64,000 bases of DNA from an uncultured Clostridia bacterium (lineage in GTDB: Bacteria; Bacillota; Clostridia; Christensenellales; UBA1242). A program made the translations under genes and the position numbers. Shown here piece by piece: positions 1 through 9,581 of this stretch. The notes below the pieces were generated by a model that was given only the letters and a program-made list of their open reading frames with translations, ran no database searches and was not told the origin of the DNA. Each line of letters starts with the position of its first letter. The stretch's first letter is position 1. Location: assembly GCA_947588355.1 (NCBI GenBank), contig CANPYI010000005.1, positions 1 through 64,000 of the forward strand, in the 5' to 3' direction.

Positions 1-75
1 TGGTGACCCCTGCGGGATTCGAACCCACGATACCGCCGTGAGAGGGCGGTGTCTTAACCACTTGACCAAGGGGCC
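1..75 (-). tRNA. tRNA-Glu (anticodon CTC)
   Basis: Reverse complement GGCCCCTTGGTCAAGTGGTTAAGACACCGCCCTCTCACGGCGGTATCGTGGGTTCGAATCCCGCAGGGGTCACCA folds as a cloverleaf: acceptor GGCCCCT/AGGGGTC, anticodon stem CCGCC/GGCGG with loop CTCTCAC, T-loop TTCGAAT, encoded CCA. Confidence 0.96.
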
Positions 76-125
76 ATTATTTTTTGAACGACTTTATAAT
101 ATCACATTTTTTTGGAAAATGCAAT

Positions 126-165
126 AAAAAAAAGCGCATTTTTTTGATTTTTTGCGCCTTTTCTT
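126..165 (-). terminator. Rho-independent terminator of glmM
   Basis: On the minus strand GGCGCA...TGCGCT stem followed by a T-run, just after the glmM stop. Confidence 0.6.
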
Positions 166-170
166 TTACT

Positions 171-1472
171 TTAAATCTTTTCTATAAAGTTTTTTATCTG
201 ATTTGCCAAGGTTTCCGCAACAACTTTTTCGGGGTGCTCCACCATAATACGCACGATATCTTCTGTGCCACTTGCACGCACCAAAATTCGTCCGGCGGGG
301 GCAATTTGACAGAAAATCTGATTTGTCAGATTTTTAAGTTCTTCGTTATTCAAAACTTTTATTTTGTCTTTCACTGGAATATTGATATTGCACTGAGACA
401 GTTCCATTGCATCAAACAACTGACCCAATGTTTTTCCGCTTTTTTTGATTATCTCGCAAATTTTTAGGGCAGTCAAAATTCCATCGCCTGTGTGAGCGTG
501 TGTTTTTATGATAATGTGTCCGGATTGCTCTCCACCAAGCGTGAGATTCATTTTGTCCATGGCATCTATCACATATTTGTCGCCAATGTCTGTGCGGATT
601 AAATTGATTTTGTTTCTGTTCAGTCCAACCATAATGCCGGTGTTTGTGTGGCTTGTTCCAACAACCGAGTTTGCATACAAAGTGCCTTGATTTTTCATCT
701 CTTTTGCCAAGATATAAAGCAGTTTGTCACCATCAAAAATCTTCAAATTCTTATCCACTGCAATCACACGGTCGGCATCACCGTCAAAAGCAAAACCTAC
801 GTCAGCATTTGTTTGTTTCATCTTTTTCTGTAGGTTTTGCACATGCAAACAGCCACAATTTGTGTTTATTTTTCTGCCGTCGCCACCGCAAGCAAAGGTG
901 TGAACTTTTGCACTAAGTTTTTTGAAAATTTTCGGTGCAATGAAACTTGCTGAGCCGTTGCTGGCATCAAGACAAATATTCAATCCGTCAAAATTTGTTG
1001 AGACGGCACCAACGAGATGTTTAAAATATTTTTTTTGCAAATTTAATTTTTCCGCATAATTTCCACAAAATTCGTTTATTTGTTGGCTTTTGAAAAATTC
1101 TTCCAAAAATTCTTCTTGTTCGTCAGAAAGTTTTTTGCCCGTTTTGTCAAATATTTTTATGCCATTGTAGGCGGGAGGGTTGTGTGACGCCGTCACCATC
1201 ACACCAAAGTCAAATTTTTCCGTTGCAGTCAAAAAAGAAATACCTGCAGTCGGAATCGTGCCAACACTCACCACTTTTCCGCCGCCTTGCACAATTCCTG
1301 CGCTCAAAGATAGCGACAGCGCGTCGGAGGACAATCTGGTGTCGTGACCAATCACTATGTTTGGATTTCTTTTTATTTGCGTCAAAGCATTTCCTACTGC
1401 AAAGGCGAGCCCGCAAGTCAAAGTTTTGCCAAATTCACCGCGTATGCCATCTGTGCCAAAATAATTTGCCAT
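171..1472 (-). CDS. glmM: Phosphoglucosamine mutase
   Basis: MANYFGTDGIRGEFG N-terminus, phosphoserine loop VTASHNPPAYNGIK, DGDADR metal loop; SD AAGAGGAG upstream. Confidence 0.96.
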   Translation of the reverse strand: MANYFGTDGIRGEFGKTLTCGLAFAVGNALTQIKRNPNIVIGHDTRLSSDALSLSLSAGIVQGGGKVVSVGTIPTAGISFLTATEKFDFGVMVTASHNPPAYNGIKIFDKTGKKLSDEQEEFLEEFFKSQQINEFCGNYAEKLNLQKKYFKHLVGAVSTNFDGLNICLDASNGSASFIAPKIFKKLSAKVHTFACGGDGRKINTNCGCLHVQNLQKKMKQTNADVGFAFDGDADRVIAVDKNLKIFDGDKLLYILAKEMKNQGTLYANSVVGTSHTNTGIMVGLNRNKINLIRTDIGDKYVIDAMDKMNLTLGGEQSGHIIIKTHAHTGDGILTALKICEIIKKSGKTLGQLFDAMELSQCNINIPVKDKIKVLNNEELKNLTNQIFCQIAPAGRILVRASGTEDIVRIMVEHPEKVVAETLANQIKNFIEKI

Positions 1473-1552
1473 TTACAACTCCTCTTTTCTGCTAATGATA
1501 TATTTTTTTATGTTTCAACTTGCAAAAAAGTTAGTTTAAGTTGAATTTACAT

Positions 1553-1581
1553 TTGACACAAATTTTTCAAAATGTTATACT
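1553..1581 (+). promoter_or_regulatory. Sigma-A-type promoter TTGACA-17-TATACT for the plsC-like gene
   Basis: -35 TTGACA 1553-1558, 17-bp spacer, -10 TATACT 1576-1581. Confidence 0.7.
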
Positions 1582-1613
1582 CATCATACAAAAATTTACT
1601 TTGAGGTGAAGTT

Positions 1614-2474
1614 TTGATTGATAAAGATGGCATAGAAAGACCAGATATCACTTCGGAACACATGAAGCCTATCAGACAAGGCAAAAGAAAGATGGTTTTT
1701 GACGAATCCTATTCTTTTCGTCCAAGAAATATATTTTTTCGTATTTGGTGTGTTATATTTCGTGCTTTGGCAATAATGGTGTTCAATCCGTATATGGTTT
1801 TTAAAAGAAGATTGTACAGTTTTGGCAACGAAAACAGAAAAAAAATGAGACACAAGGCGTTTGTTATCACTTGCAACCATGTTCATTTGTTTGACGATTT
1901 GTCGGTCGGAACAAATGTTTTTGCTTGGCGAAAAATTTATTTCACAACTTTGGAACAAAATATTCGAAATCGCTCAACGGGATTCTTTTTGCGTTCACTC
2001 GGGGGCATACCTATTCCAAGCAGCAGTTTGTCCGGAATGAAAAAATTTAACGAGGACCTTGCCTATCTTCTGAAAAAGAAAAATCCAATTCTGTTTAATC
2101 CTGAGGCTTCACTTTGGCCATTTTATCGTGAAATCAGGCCATTTAAACGTGGTGCATTTCAAACAGCAGTAAAAAACGATGTGCCGCTGCTTCCTATTGT
2201 GGCACTTTTCAAAAGAAAGAAAAAAAGAAACGGAAAATTTTCCTATCAAGTGTATTTTGCTATTTGCACGCCAATAGTTGCTGACAAAACAATCGCTGAT
2301 GATCGTCAAAGAAGTGAAAAACTTATGAATGACACCTACTCTGTTTGCAAACGCGTGGCAGAAGAGTGGTACGCCATTCAAGATTGCGGATTTGACGACG
2401 AGATAGGGCTTCCAAAACTTAAGATAAAAGATTTGGATTTTGTCAACGACCAATGGATATTAAAAAAACGTTGA
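1614..2474 (+). CDS. 1-acyl-sn-glycerol-3-phosphate acyltransferase family (PlsC-like)
   Basis: HxxxxD-type motif (NHVHLFDD), FNPEASLWPFYREIRPFKRGAF; TTG start with SD GAGGTGA. Confidence 0.8.
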   Translation: MIDKDGIERPDITSEHMKPIRQGKRKMVFDESYSFRPRNIFFRIWCVIFRALAIMVFNPYMVFKRRLYSFGNENRKKMRHKAFVITCNHVHLFDDLSVGTNVFAWRKIYFTTLEQNIRNRSTGFFLRSLGGIPIPSSSLSGMKKFNEDLAYLLKKKNPILFNPEASLWPFYREIRPFKRGAFQTAVKNDVPLLPIVALFKRKKKRNGKFSYQVYFAICTPIVADKTIADDRQRSEKLMNDTYSVCKRVAEEWYAIQDCGFDDEIGLPKLKIKDLDFVNDQWILKKR

Positions 2475-2486
2475 TTGAGTTAAAGT

Positions 2487-3155
2487 ATGTCAAAACAATA
2501 TGATACAAGTTTGCCAAAATTCACCAAGGGTGAGGAAATTTTCAATGCTGTCACGCACATAGTTGGAGGAGGCTTTGGAATTGTTTTTCTTGTGATTGGT
2601 GTGGTTTTTGCACATCTTAAACTTGACGCGGTTGGAATTCTTTCCATGTGGATATACGGTCTTTGCATGATTGTGGCATACACAATGAGTGCTATTTATC
2701 ACTTTTTGCGTCCAAACCGAGCAAAAAAAGTATTTCGGATTTTTGACCATTGCTCGATTTTTCTGTTGATTGCAGGCTCTTACACACCATTTTGTTTGAT
2801 CACACTTTCGCAAGCACCTGCTTGGGGTTATACGCTGTTTGCTGTTGTGTGGGGATTGTCAATTTTGGGCATCGTACTCAATGCCGTCAATATGTACAAA
2901 TGGAAGCCGCTTTCCATGGTGCTGTATCTTGCATTAGGTTGGAGTATTATTGTTGCCATTGTTCCACTTTTCCAATATCTTGCACCAGAAGGCTTTTGGT
3001 GGCTTCTGTCCGGCGGAATTGCGTACACAGTAGGTGCAGTTTTCTTTGCTTTTGGCAGAAAAATAAAATATATTCACAGCATTTGGCACTTGTTTGTGCT
3101 TTTAGGCTCTTCATTGCAGTTTGTTTCCATTTTGTTTTATGTTGTTTTGGCATAA
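2487..3155 (+). CDS. Hemolysin III / PAQR-family membrane protein
   Basis: KGEEIFNAVTHIVGGGFG, MSAIYHFLRP, multiple TM helices, HSIWHLFVLLGSSLQF C-terminus. Confidence 0.92.
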   Translation: MSKQYDTSLPKFTKGEEIFNAVTHIVGGGFGIVFLVIGVVFAHLKLDAVGILSMWIYGLCMIVAYTMSAIYHFLRPNRAKKVFRIFDHCSIFLLIAGSYTPFCLITLSQAPAWGYTLFAVVWGLSILGIVLNAVNMYKWKPLSMVLYLALGWSIIVAIVPLFQYLAPEGFWWLLSGGIAYTVGAVFFAFGRKIKYIHSIWHLFVLLGSSLQFVSILFYVVLA

Positions 3156-3181
3156 AAAAAACCGCTCAAGCGGTTTTAATT
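3156..3181. terminator. Bidirectional terminator between convergent genes
   Basis: AAAACCGCTCAAGCGGTTTT inverted repeat flanked by A and T runs. Confidence 0.75.
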
Positions 3182-3766
3182 TATTATTCCTTCCAAATAT
3201 TCCAAAAGTTGTTCTTTTCCGGTGAAATTTTCTGCTGAGAATGGCATAACAACTTCTTTTCTCACTCCAAGTTGTTTGGCAATCATGTTGCATGCTTGCG
3301 GAATTTTGCTTTTGGCAAGTTTGTCAACTTTTGTGGCAATAATGATATATGGTATTTTGTATGTATTAAGAAAATTTAACATCATTTTGTCCAATTCACT
3401 TGGAGTATTTCTGCTGTCCATAAGCACAAACACTGTTTTAAGGCTCGGAGAACTGAGCAGATATTTCTCCATAAGCCCTGCCCAGTTTGCTATGTGTTTT
3501 TGACCTGTTTGTGCATATCCATATCCCGGCAAATCAACTATTCGAAACTGTTTGTTGACAAAAAAGTAATTTATCATTTTTGTCAGTCCTGGCTTTGACG
3601 AAGTTTTTGCCAAGTTTTTTTGCCCACAAATGCAATTTATAAGTGTGCTTTTCCCGGCGTTACTTCTTCCAACAAAAGCAACTTCTGGGCAGTCGTCTTT
3701 CAAAATTCCATCTTCGCTGACCGCAGAAGTGAGATATATTGCACTGCTTATTTTCATACTCACCAC
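3176..3766 (-). CDS. engB: Ribosome biogenesis GTPase EngB/YsxC
   Basis: VAFVGRSNAGKSTLIN, KPGLTKMINYF, DLPGYGYA, TKVDKL G motifs. Confidence 0.95.
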   Translation of the reverse strand: MVSMKISSAIYLTSAVSEDGILKDDCPEVAFVGRSNAGKSTLINCICGQKNLAKTSSKPGLTKMINYFFVNKQFRIVDLPGYGYAQTGQKHIANWAGLMEKYLLSSPSLKTVFVLMDSRNTPSELDKMMLNFLNTYKIPYIIIATKVDKLAKSKIPQACNMIAKQLGVRKEVVMPFSAENFTGKEQLLEYLEGIIN

Positions 3767-4902
3767 ACCTTTTCATGTTTTTTCATGATATACGTAAACA
3801 GCAAAGAAACAACTACCAAAACTGCCACGCATACAAAAACAACAAGAAGGATCAGCCAAGTTCTGTCTGGAGGTTGGATTTTTACGGTTGAAAGACCTTC
3901 AACCACAATCGGCTGCAAATATTTTTCTGTGCCATCGCTGTTGCGTACAATACATCGCACATTCCAAGTGCCTTCTATTTCATTTGTGTCCAAAACAAAC
4001 GAAAGTCCGGTATTGTCATATGATTGCCACATCGGCAAATAATTTGCAAAATCCATACTTTCATCTTCCACCAATTGTTGTGTAAGGCAATATCTTGTGT
4101 TGTAAATATCAGTGCCGTATGCAATCCACTGAATATGGTCGGGATTGACATATTTAAAAACCGGCAAAGACAACGAGCAATTAAAAACATTCAACAAAGC
4201 ATTTGAACTTGACCTTGAATAAACGATTGTAGGAACTTCTCCGGCAGAAATTTTGTCTATGTCGTCAGGCAAAATCGCAACAATTATTTCACCCAAAGAG
4301 CGTGAGGAAATTTCGTCGTTTAAGGAATATGAGTATGTAAAATCAAATTTATACAAGCCAAAATCGTGACCAAGGAAAGAATAATTGTCAAGTTGTATAT
4401 CCATGTCACTGTCTTCATAAAAATGCAGGTCAAGTCGAGTGAATGGATTTTGTGCCAAAGAGTCTTTGGACAGTTCTTCCGTTTTGCTGTTGCCAAAAGA
4501 AGGGGCATTTTCAAGATATTCACTGCGGACATACGTCATATTGAAAGCATAAGTATCATACACGGCGTTTTCGATAAAATGAGAATTTATCTTAAAGTCC
4601 AATCTTTGCAAATCTGACCAATTGAAGCACACATATGTGACATCATTTTCCAAACTATTTTTTTTTGTCTGAATTTGATAAAACACATCACTGTTGCTTC
4701 GGCTTGTTGCAGACATAGTCAAAAAAAAACTTTCATCTTCTCGCGTCAAACTTGAAAAAACAGTTTCGTTTGCAGATATTTGAGAGCATGCCATTGTTTT
4801 GTTTGTTGAAAAAAAAGGCAAAATAAAGCATAATCCAACAAAAAAAACAAATGCGGACAAACAGAATATGTTGAAAAAAGACTTACGTTTTGCTGTTTTC
4901 AT
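3760..4902 (-). CDS. Exported membrane-anchored protein of unknown function (signal peptide/TM plus C-terminal TM)
   Basis: N-terminal hydrophobic segment, about 300-residue extracellular-looking region, C-terminal TM WLILLVVFVCVAVLVVVSLLFTYIMKKHEKVW. Confidence 0.7.
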   Translation of the reverse strand: MKTAKRKSFFNIFCLSAFVFFVGLCFILPFFSTNKTMACSQISANETVFSSLTREDESFFLTMSATSRSNSDVFYQIQTKKNSLENDVTYVCFNWSDLQRLDFKINSHFIENAVYDTYAFNMTYVRSEYLENAPSFGNSKTEELSKDSLAQNPFTRLDLHFYEDSDMDIQLDNYSFLGHDFGLYKFDFTYSYSLNDEISSRSLGEIIVAILPDDIDKISAGEVPTIVYSRSSSNALLNVFNCSLSLPVFKYVNPDHIQWIAYGTDIYNTRYCLTQQLVEDESMDFANYLPMWQSYDNTGLSFVLDTNEIEGTWNVRCIVRNSDGTEKYLQPIVVEGLSTVKIQPPDRTWLILLVVFVCVAVLVVVSLLFTYIMKKHEKVW

Positions 4903-4954
4903 TTCAATTATTCTACCACACTGACAAGATTTTTAAAAACAAAATGTATGTTTG

Positions 4955-4983
4955 TTGACAAATTTTTTTGTGTTTTATATAAT
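4955..4983 (+). promoter_or_regulatory. Sigma-A promoter TTGACA-17-TATAAT, 6 bp from the start codon
   Basis: -35 4955-4960, -10 4978-4983, ATG at 4990. Confidence 0.8.
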
Positions 4984-4989
4984 ATCAAC

Positions 4990-5829
4990 ATGGTTATAGA
5001 AGAAGAAGTTGAAACAAAAGTTGCAGAAAATCAAATTAGTTTTGATTTTTTGAACGAAACAGAAAATGATGTAAAAACATTGACAAGTTCGCAAAATCAT
5101 GATTGGGTGGCACAAGAAACTCTTGTGATTGTGGTCAAGCCTACGCAAGGATTTTCTTGTGAATTTGATCTTTGTGGCAAAAAGATGATCGATTGGGTGA
5201 AAATGGCGACTTATGGCTGCAAACAAAAAGAAATAACTGAGCCCGCCGAAGAGAACTTTTTGGAAACAATCAAGCGTGAAAGCGAAGGCTTTGAATTTGT
5301 TGCCGTGCTTTACTGTGACACTCCTCTTTTAAAAAAGTCCACTTTTTTGGAGATTATGGACCACTTTTCAAAAAATCGCATGAACGTTTTGAAACTGAAA
5401 AGGGGATATGTTTTCCGCGGAGAGTTTTTGCAAAATGCCAAAATGATTTTGTCCACTCAGGTCAGTGAGTTTGGCGATGATGATTTTTTTGTCGTAAACA
5501 ATTCGCAATCGGCAAGTTTTGCTTTCACAACTTTGCAAAACAGAATTCTGCAATATCACAAATCACACGGTGTCACTCTTTTGGGCGAAAACACCATATT
5601 CATTGATGCTGATGTTGAGATAGACGAAGGCACAATCATATATCCAAACAACGTCATAAAAGGCGAAAGTGTGATTGGTCATTGTGTGATTTTGGAAAGC
5701 GGAAATTATATCTATGACAGCGTTGTTTGTGATGAAGCATTTGTATGCCAAAGTTATGTCGAAAAAAGCAAAATAGGAAAAGGCGCCTGTGTAGGTCCCT
5801 TTGCAAAACTTGTAAGTGAGGAAGTTTGA
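4990..5829 (+). CDS. GlmU-like protein, degenerate nucleotidyltransferase and truncated hexapeptide domain
   Basis: VAVLYCDTPLL, VVNNSQSASFAFTTLQNRILQYHKSHGVTLLGENTIFIDADVEI and hexapeptide turns match the GlmU layout; LAAGxGTRM is lost and the protein stops after VGPFAKL. Gene order -pth-mfd supports it. Start corrected from the ORF-track 4948. Confidence 0.75.
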   Translation: MVIEEEVETKVAENQISFDFLNETENDVKTLTSSQNHDWVAQETLVIVVKPTQGFSCEFDLCGKKMIDWVKMATYGCKQKEITEPAEENFLETIKRESEGFEFVAVLYCDTPLLKKSTFLEIMDHFSKNRMNVLKLKRGYVFRGEFLQNAKMILSTQVSEFGDDDFFVVNNSQSASFAFTTLQNRILQYHKSHGVTLLGENTIFIDADVEIDEGTIIYPNNVIKGESVIGHCVILESGNYIYDSVVCDEAFVCQSYVEKSKIGKGACVGPFAKLVSEEV

Positions 5830-5830
5830 T

Positions 5831-6334
5831 ATGTTGATTGTTGTCGGGCTTGGCAATCCTGAAAAAAAATATGATGGCACATACCACAACATCGGTTTTG
5901 CGGTCGTGGACGCTCTTGCAGAAAAATACAACTTACAATTTTGCAAACAAAAATATAAGGCCATGATTGCAGAAGGAAGTATTGCAAATCAAAAAGTGAT
6001 TTTGGCAAAGCCGTTGACTTACATGAACTTGAGTGGTGAAAGTGTGGTGCTTTTGAAAGGAAAATTTAAGGACGCACGCATTTTGGTGGTTGTCGATGAT
6101 ATTGACCTTCCGCGAGGAGAGGTGAGATATCGTGAGCGTGGCTCCGCCGGCACTCACAACGGACTTAGAAGTATTGTGGGACATATCGGCGAACAGTTTG
6201 AGCGTGTGAAAGTTGGCATAGGAAGGGATATTTCTATGGATCTTTCGGATTTTGTGCTGTCAAAATTTGACAAAGAAGTTTTTGCGCCAATAATAGACAA
6301 AGCAGTAAAAAAGATTGAAAGTTTGATTGTGTGA
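5831..6334 (+). CDS. pth: Peptidyl-tRNA hydrolase
   Basis: MLIVVGLGNPEKKYDGTYHNIGF, PLTYMNLSGESV, DDIDLPRGEVRYRERGSAGTHNGLRSI; start moved to internal ATG downstream of SD GAGG. Confidence 0.95.
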   Translation: MLIVVGLGNPEKKYDGTYHNIGFAVVDALAEKYNLQFCKQKYKAMIAEGSIANQKVILAKPLTYMNLSGESVVLLKGKFKDARILVVVDDIDLPRGEVRYRERGSAGTHNGLRSIVGHIGEQFERVKVGIGRDISMDLSDFVLSKFDKEVFAPIIDKAVKKIESLIV

Positions 6335-6340
6335 GTTTGC

Positions 6341-9300
6341 ATGGAAAAATTTGTTGACTTTTTAGGAAGATTAAATTTGCCGTCAAGTGGAAACTTGGGC
6401 GGATTTTTTGTTGGAGAAAAAGTGCTGTGGCTTTGCTTGAAAAAACAATTTGTTTATCTTTGCGGAGATTTTGTGACAGCAAGCAAACTTAAAAAAGGGC
6501 TTTGTGAGTGTGGCAGAAAAGTTGAGATTGTGTCTTGCGGTCGAGAAAACGAGCAGGAGAACGACTTTAATCTTTTTCCTTTTGCAAAAAATGTCTCAGA
6601 TTTTTTGTCCAACAAACTAGACGGACTTATTTTTTTGCCATCATCACTCACAACAAAGTTTGACATGAAATTTCTTGAACAAGATTTCAATTTGTCGGTT
6701 GGACAAGAACTTTCTATACAAACTTTATGTGACAAACTTGTTGAATTTGGCTTTGAGCGTGTGGATTATGTCAACGCTTTCGGCCAATTTGCTGTGCGAG
6801 GCGATGTTGTTGATATTTTTTTTGGTCAAGATTATCCAACAAGAGTTGAATTTTTTGACGAGGAAATTGAAAAAATCATAAATTTTGATTTTTCAAACAT
6901 GAAAACAATAAAAAGTTGCCAAACTTTTCAATTTTCGCCTATTTTTCTTAAAATTGGCAAACAAAGTGTGATTGATTTGTGTCAAACAATCATTGTTGAC
7001 GAGCCAATAAAGATAGAAAATGAATGCAAAATTTTGTCCAAATCACGTCAAGAAATGCAGTGGAGTAAAAAAGATTTATTTTTGGATTTTGAGGACATAG
7101 ACCTTGAAAAATGCACTGTTTTTTCAAACACAATGAATGCTGATTTTGAAAATAAAACAGTTGGACAGAAAAGTTATATAACTGATTTTTTAAGTTTGAA
7201 ATCAGACTTACAGATTTACTTGCGGGGAGGAAAAAATGTTTTTCTTTTTGCAGGTGAGTTTTTTGACATTTTGAAGGAGTTTTTGATTACAAACAACATT
7301 CCATTCAAAGTTTTTGACGGAAAAACAGAACAAAAAGTGAATGTTTACTTGTGTCACGAGTATTTCTCTCAGTCTTTCAGTTTTTTGGATTTTCAAATTA
7401 TTGGCATCGGTACTGATGATATGTACCGAACCAAAAAAGCAAATTTTCATGGCGGAAAACAAAATTTCTCTTATCTGCCAAAAGTAGGGGATTTTGTTGT
7501 CCACTCTTTTTATGGAATTGGTCGATGCAAAGAAATTGTTCGCATGAAACTTACGCACTTTGAAAAAGATTATTTTGTTTTGGAATACAAAAACGGGGCA
7601 CTACTTTACTTGCCAACAGAACAAGCCAATCTTTTGACAGCCTACATCGGCGGTGAGGATCCAAAACTGAATGCACTTGGCTCTTCTGAATGGACACGCT
7701 TGAAGGAAAAAGTAAAGGCTGATTTACAGGAAATTGCACTAAGTCTGGCAAAAATATACAAGGAAAGACAACAAAAGAAAGGCTTCAAATTTGCTCGTGA
7801 CGAACAACTCGAAAAGCAGTTTGCGGACTCTTGTCCGTTTGAACTTACAACCGATCAGGCGCAAGCCGTTTGTGATATCGATAATGACATGGAAAGCGAA
7901 AAAATTATGGAAAGATTGATTTGCGGAGATGTTGGCTTTGGCAAAACAGAAGTGGCTTTTCGCGCGATTTTCAAAGCAGCATACAACGGCAAACAAGTGG
8001 CATTTTTGTGTCCTACAACGATTTTGTCTGAGCAACATTTTCGCTCAACGAAAGCACGTTTTCAAAATTTTGGTCTTAGGATTGAAGTGCTGAACAGATT
8101 TAAAAGTGCAAAAGAGACCGAAAATATTTACAAACGCCTTCAAGAGGGCAAAATTGATATTTTGATAGGAACTCACAAGATATTAAATGAAAAACTTAAA
8201 TTCAAAGATTTAGGGCTTCTTGTTTTGGACGAAGAGCAACGTTTTGGCGTGAAAGATAAGGAAAAAATAAAAAAGATAAAAACGGACATAGATGTTTTGA
8301 CGCTTTCCGCAACACCAATCCCACGGACATTGCACATGTCACTTTCTGGAATCCGTGATATTTCAGTGATTGCAACGCCTCCGCGCGACAGATTGCCTAT
8401 CCAAACATATGTTTCTTCATATAGTGACGACCTCTTGAAAGATGTTGTGGCAAGAGAACTTGCTCGAGGTGGAAAATCGCTTATTCTTTTCAATCGCGTG
8501 GCAGACATTATGGAATTTCGGTCGCACGTGGATGCCCTTTTGCCACAAGCAAAAATCGGCGTGGCACATGGTCAAATGGAGGAAAAAGAACTTGCTAGAG
8601 TGATAAATGATTTGTACGATGACAAATTTAATGTTCTTATTTCCACAACACTTATTGAAAATGGCATTGACCTTCCAACATTAAACACTTTGTTTGTTGT
8701 TGATTGCGATATGCTTGGCTTGGGACAGTTGTATCAAATTCGTGGCCGAATTGGAAGGTCAGACAAGTTGGCATATGCATATTTGACTTATGACGGCTCA
8801 AAAGTGCTCACTGTGGAGGCTTACAAGCGACTTGACGCGATTAAGGAATTCAGGGAACTTGGCAGCGGATTTAAGATTGCAATGCGTGACTTGGAAATTC
8901 GCGGCGCCGGAAACATTTTGGGCAAGGAGCAGCATGGTCACATGCAGAAAGTTGGCTATGACATGTATGTTAGGTTGTTGGAAGAAGTGACGCACGAGGT
9001 TGCTGGAGAAAAATCCAACACGCAAAAAGAAATAAAGATGGAACTTGTGCTTGATGCTTATATAAGTGAAAAATATATAAATTCTCAAGAAGAACGAATT
9101 GTGTATTACAGTCGAATATCCAATATTTCCAACAAAAACGAATTGGAGCAAACTGAAAATTCCTTAAAAGACCAATATGGTGATTTGCCGCGAGAGGTTG
9201 ACAACCTTTGTCGCATTGCATATTTGAAAAATTTGGCAGGATATTTTAATGTCAGAAAAATTGTCATAAATTCCACTGAATGTGAGGTTTATTTGTACAA

Positions 9301-9466
9301 ATGCGAGGAGATTATTGATAGAAGATTGTCGAATATTAGCGGATTTTTTGATACGCGTTTAAAATTTGAAGAAACACCTATTCTAAAAGTGAATTTGACA
9401 GGAAAAGTGATTGACAAAGTCAAAAAATTGACCGAGATGTTTGAAATGGCTTTGCAAAAAGATTAA
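6341..9466 (+). CDS. mfd: Transcription-repair coupling factor
   Basis: 1041 aa; RID-type region PKVGDFVVHSFYGIGRCKEIV, GDVGFGKTEVAFRA, DEEQRFGVKDKEKIK, QIRGRIGRSDKLAYAYL. Confidence 0.96.
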   Translation: MEKFVDFLGRLNLPSSGNLGGFFVGEKVLWLCLKKQFVYLCGDFVTASKLKKGLCECGRKVEIVSCGRENEQENDFNLFPFAKNVSDFLSNKLDGLIFLPSSLTTKFDMKFLEQDFNLSVGQELSIQTLCDKLVEFGFERVDYVNAFGQFAVRGDVVDIFFGQDYPTRVEFFDEEIEKIINFDFSNMKTIKSCQTFQFSPIFLKIGKQSVIDLCQTIIVDEPIKIENECKILSKSRQEMQWSKKDLFLDFEDIDLEKCTVFSNTMNADFENKTVGQKSYITDFLSLKSDLQIYLRGGKNVFLFAGEFFDILKEFLITNNIPFKVFDGKTEQKVNVYLCHEYFSQSFSFLDFQIIGIGTDDMYRTKKANFHGGKQNFSYLPKVGDFVVHSFYGIGRCKEIVRMKLTHFEKDYFVLEYKNGALLYLPTEQANLLTAYIGGEDPKLNALGSSEWTRLKEKVKADLQEIALSLAKIYKERQQKKGFKFARDEQLEKQFADSCPFELTTDQAQAVCDIDNDMESEKIMERLICGDVGFGKTEVAFRAIFKAAYNGKQVAFLCPTTILSEQHFRSTKARFQNFGLRIEVLNRFKSAKETENIYKRLQEGKIDILIGTHKILNEKLKFKDLGLLVLDEEQRFGVKDKEKIKKIKTDIDVLTLSATPIPRTLHMSLSGIRDISVIATPPRDRLPIQTYVSSYSDDLLKDVVARELARGGKSLILFNRVADIMEFRSHVDALLPQAKIGVAHGQMEEKELARVINDLYDDKFNVLISTTLIENGIDLPTLNTLFVVDCDMLGLGQLYQIRGRIGRSDKLAYAYLTYDGSKVLTVEAYKRLDAIKEFRELGSGFKIAMRDLEIRGAGNILGKEQHGHMQKVGYDMYVRLLEEVTHEVAGEKSNTQKEIKMELVLDAYISEKYINSQEERIVYYSRISNISNKNELEQTENSLKDQYGDLPREVDNLCRIAYLKNLAGYFNVRKIVINSTECEVYLYKCEEIIDRRLSNISGFFDTRLKFEETPILKVNLTGKVIDKVKKLTEMFEMALQKD

Positions 9467-9581
9467 ATCAAATGATATCTACAAAAAATTTGGCTATTTG
9501 CTTGAAATTTGTTGCGATTTGTGATATCATACTAGGGTTGAATGCTGTTTTTTGGCATTTTTTGAATATTGCGGAGAAAAA

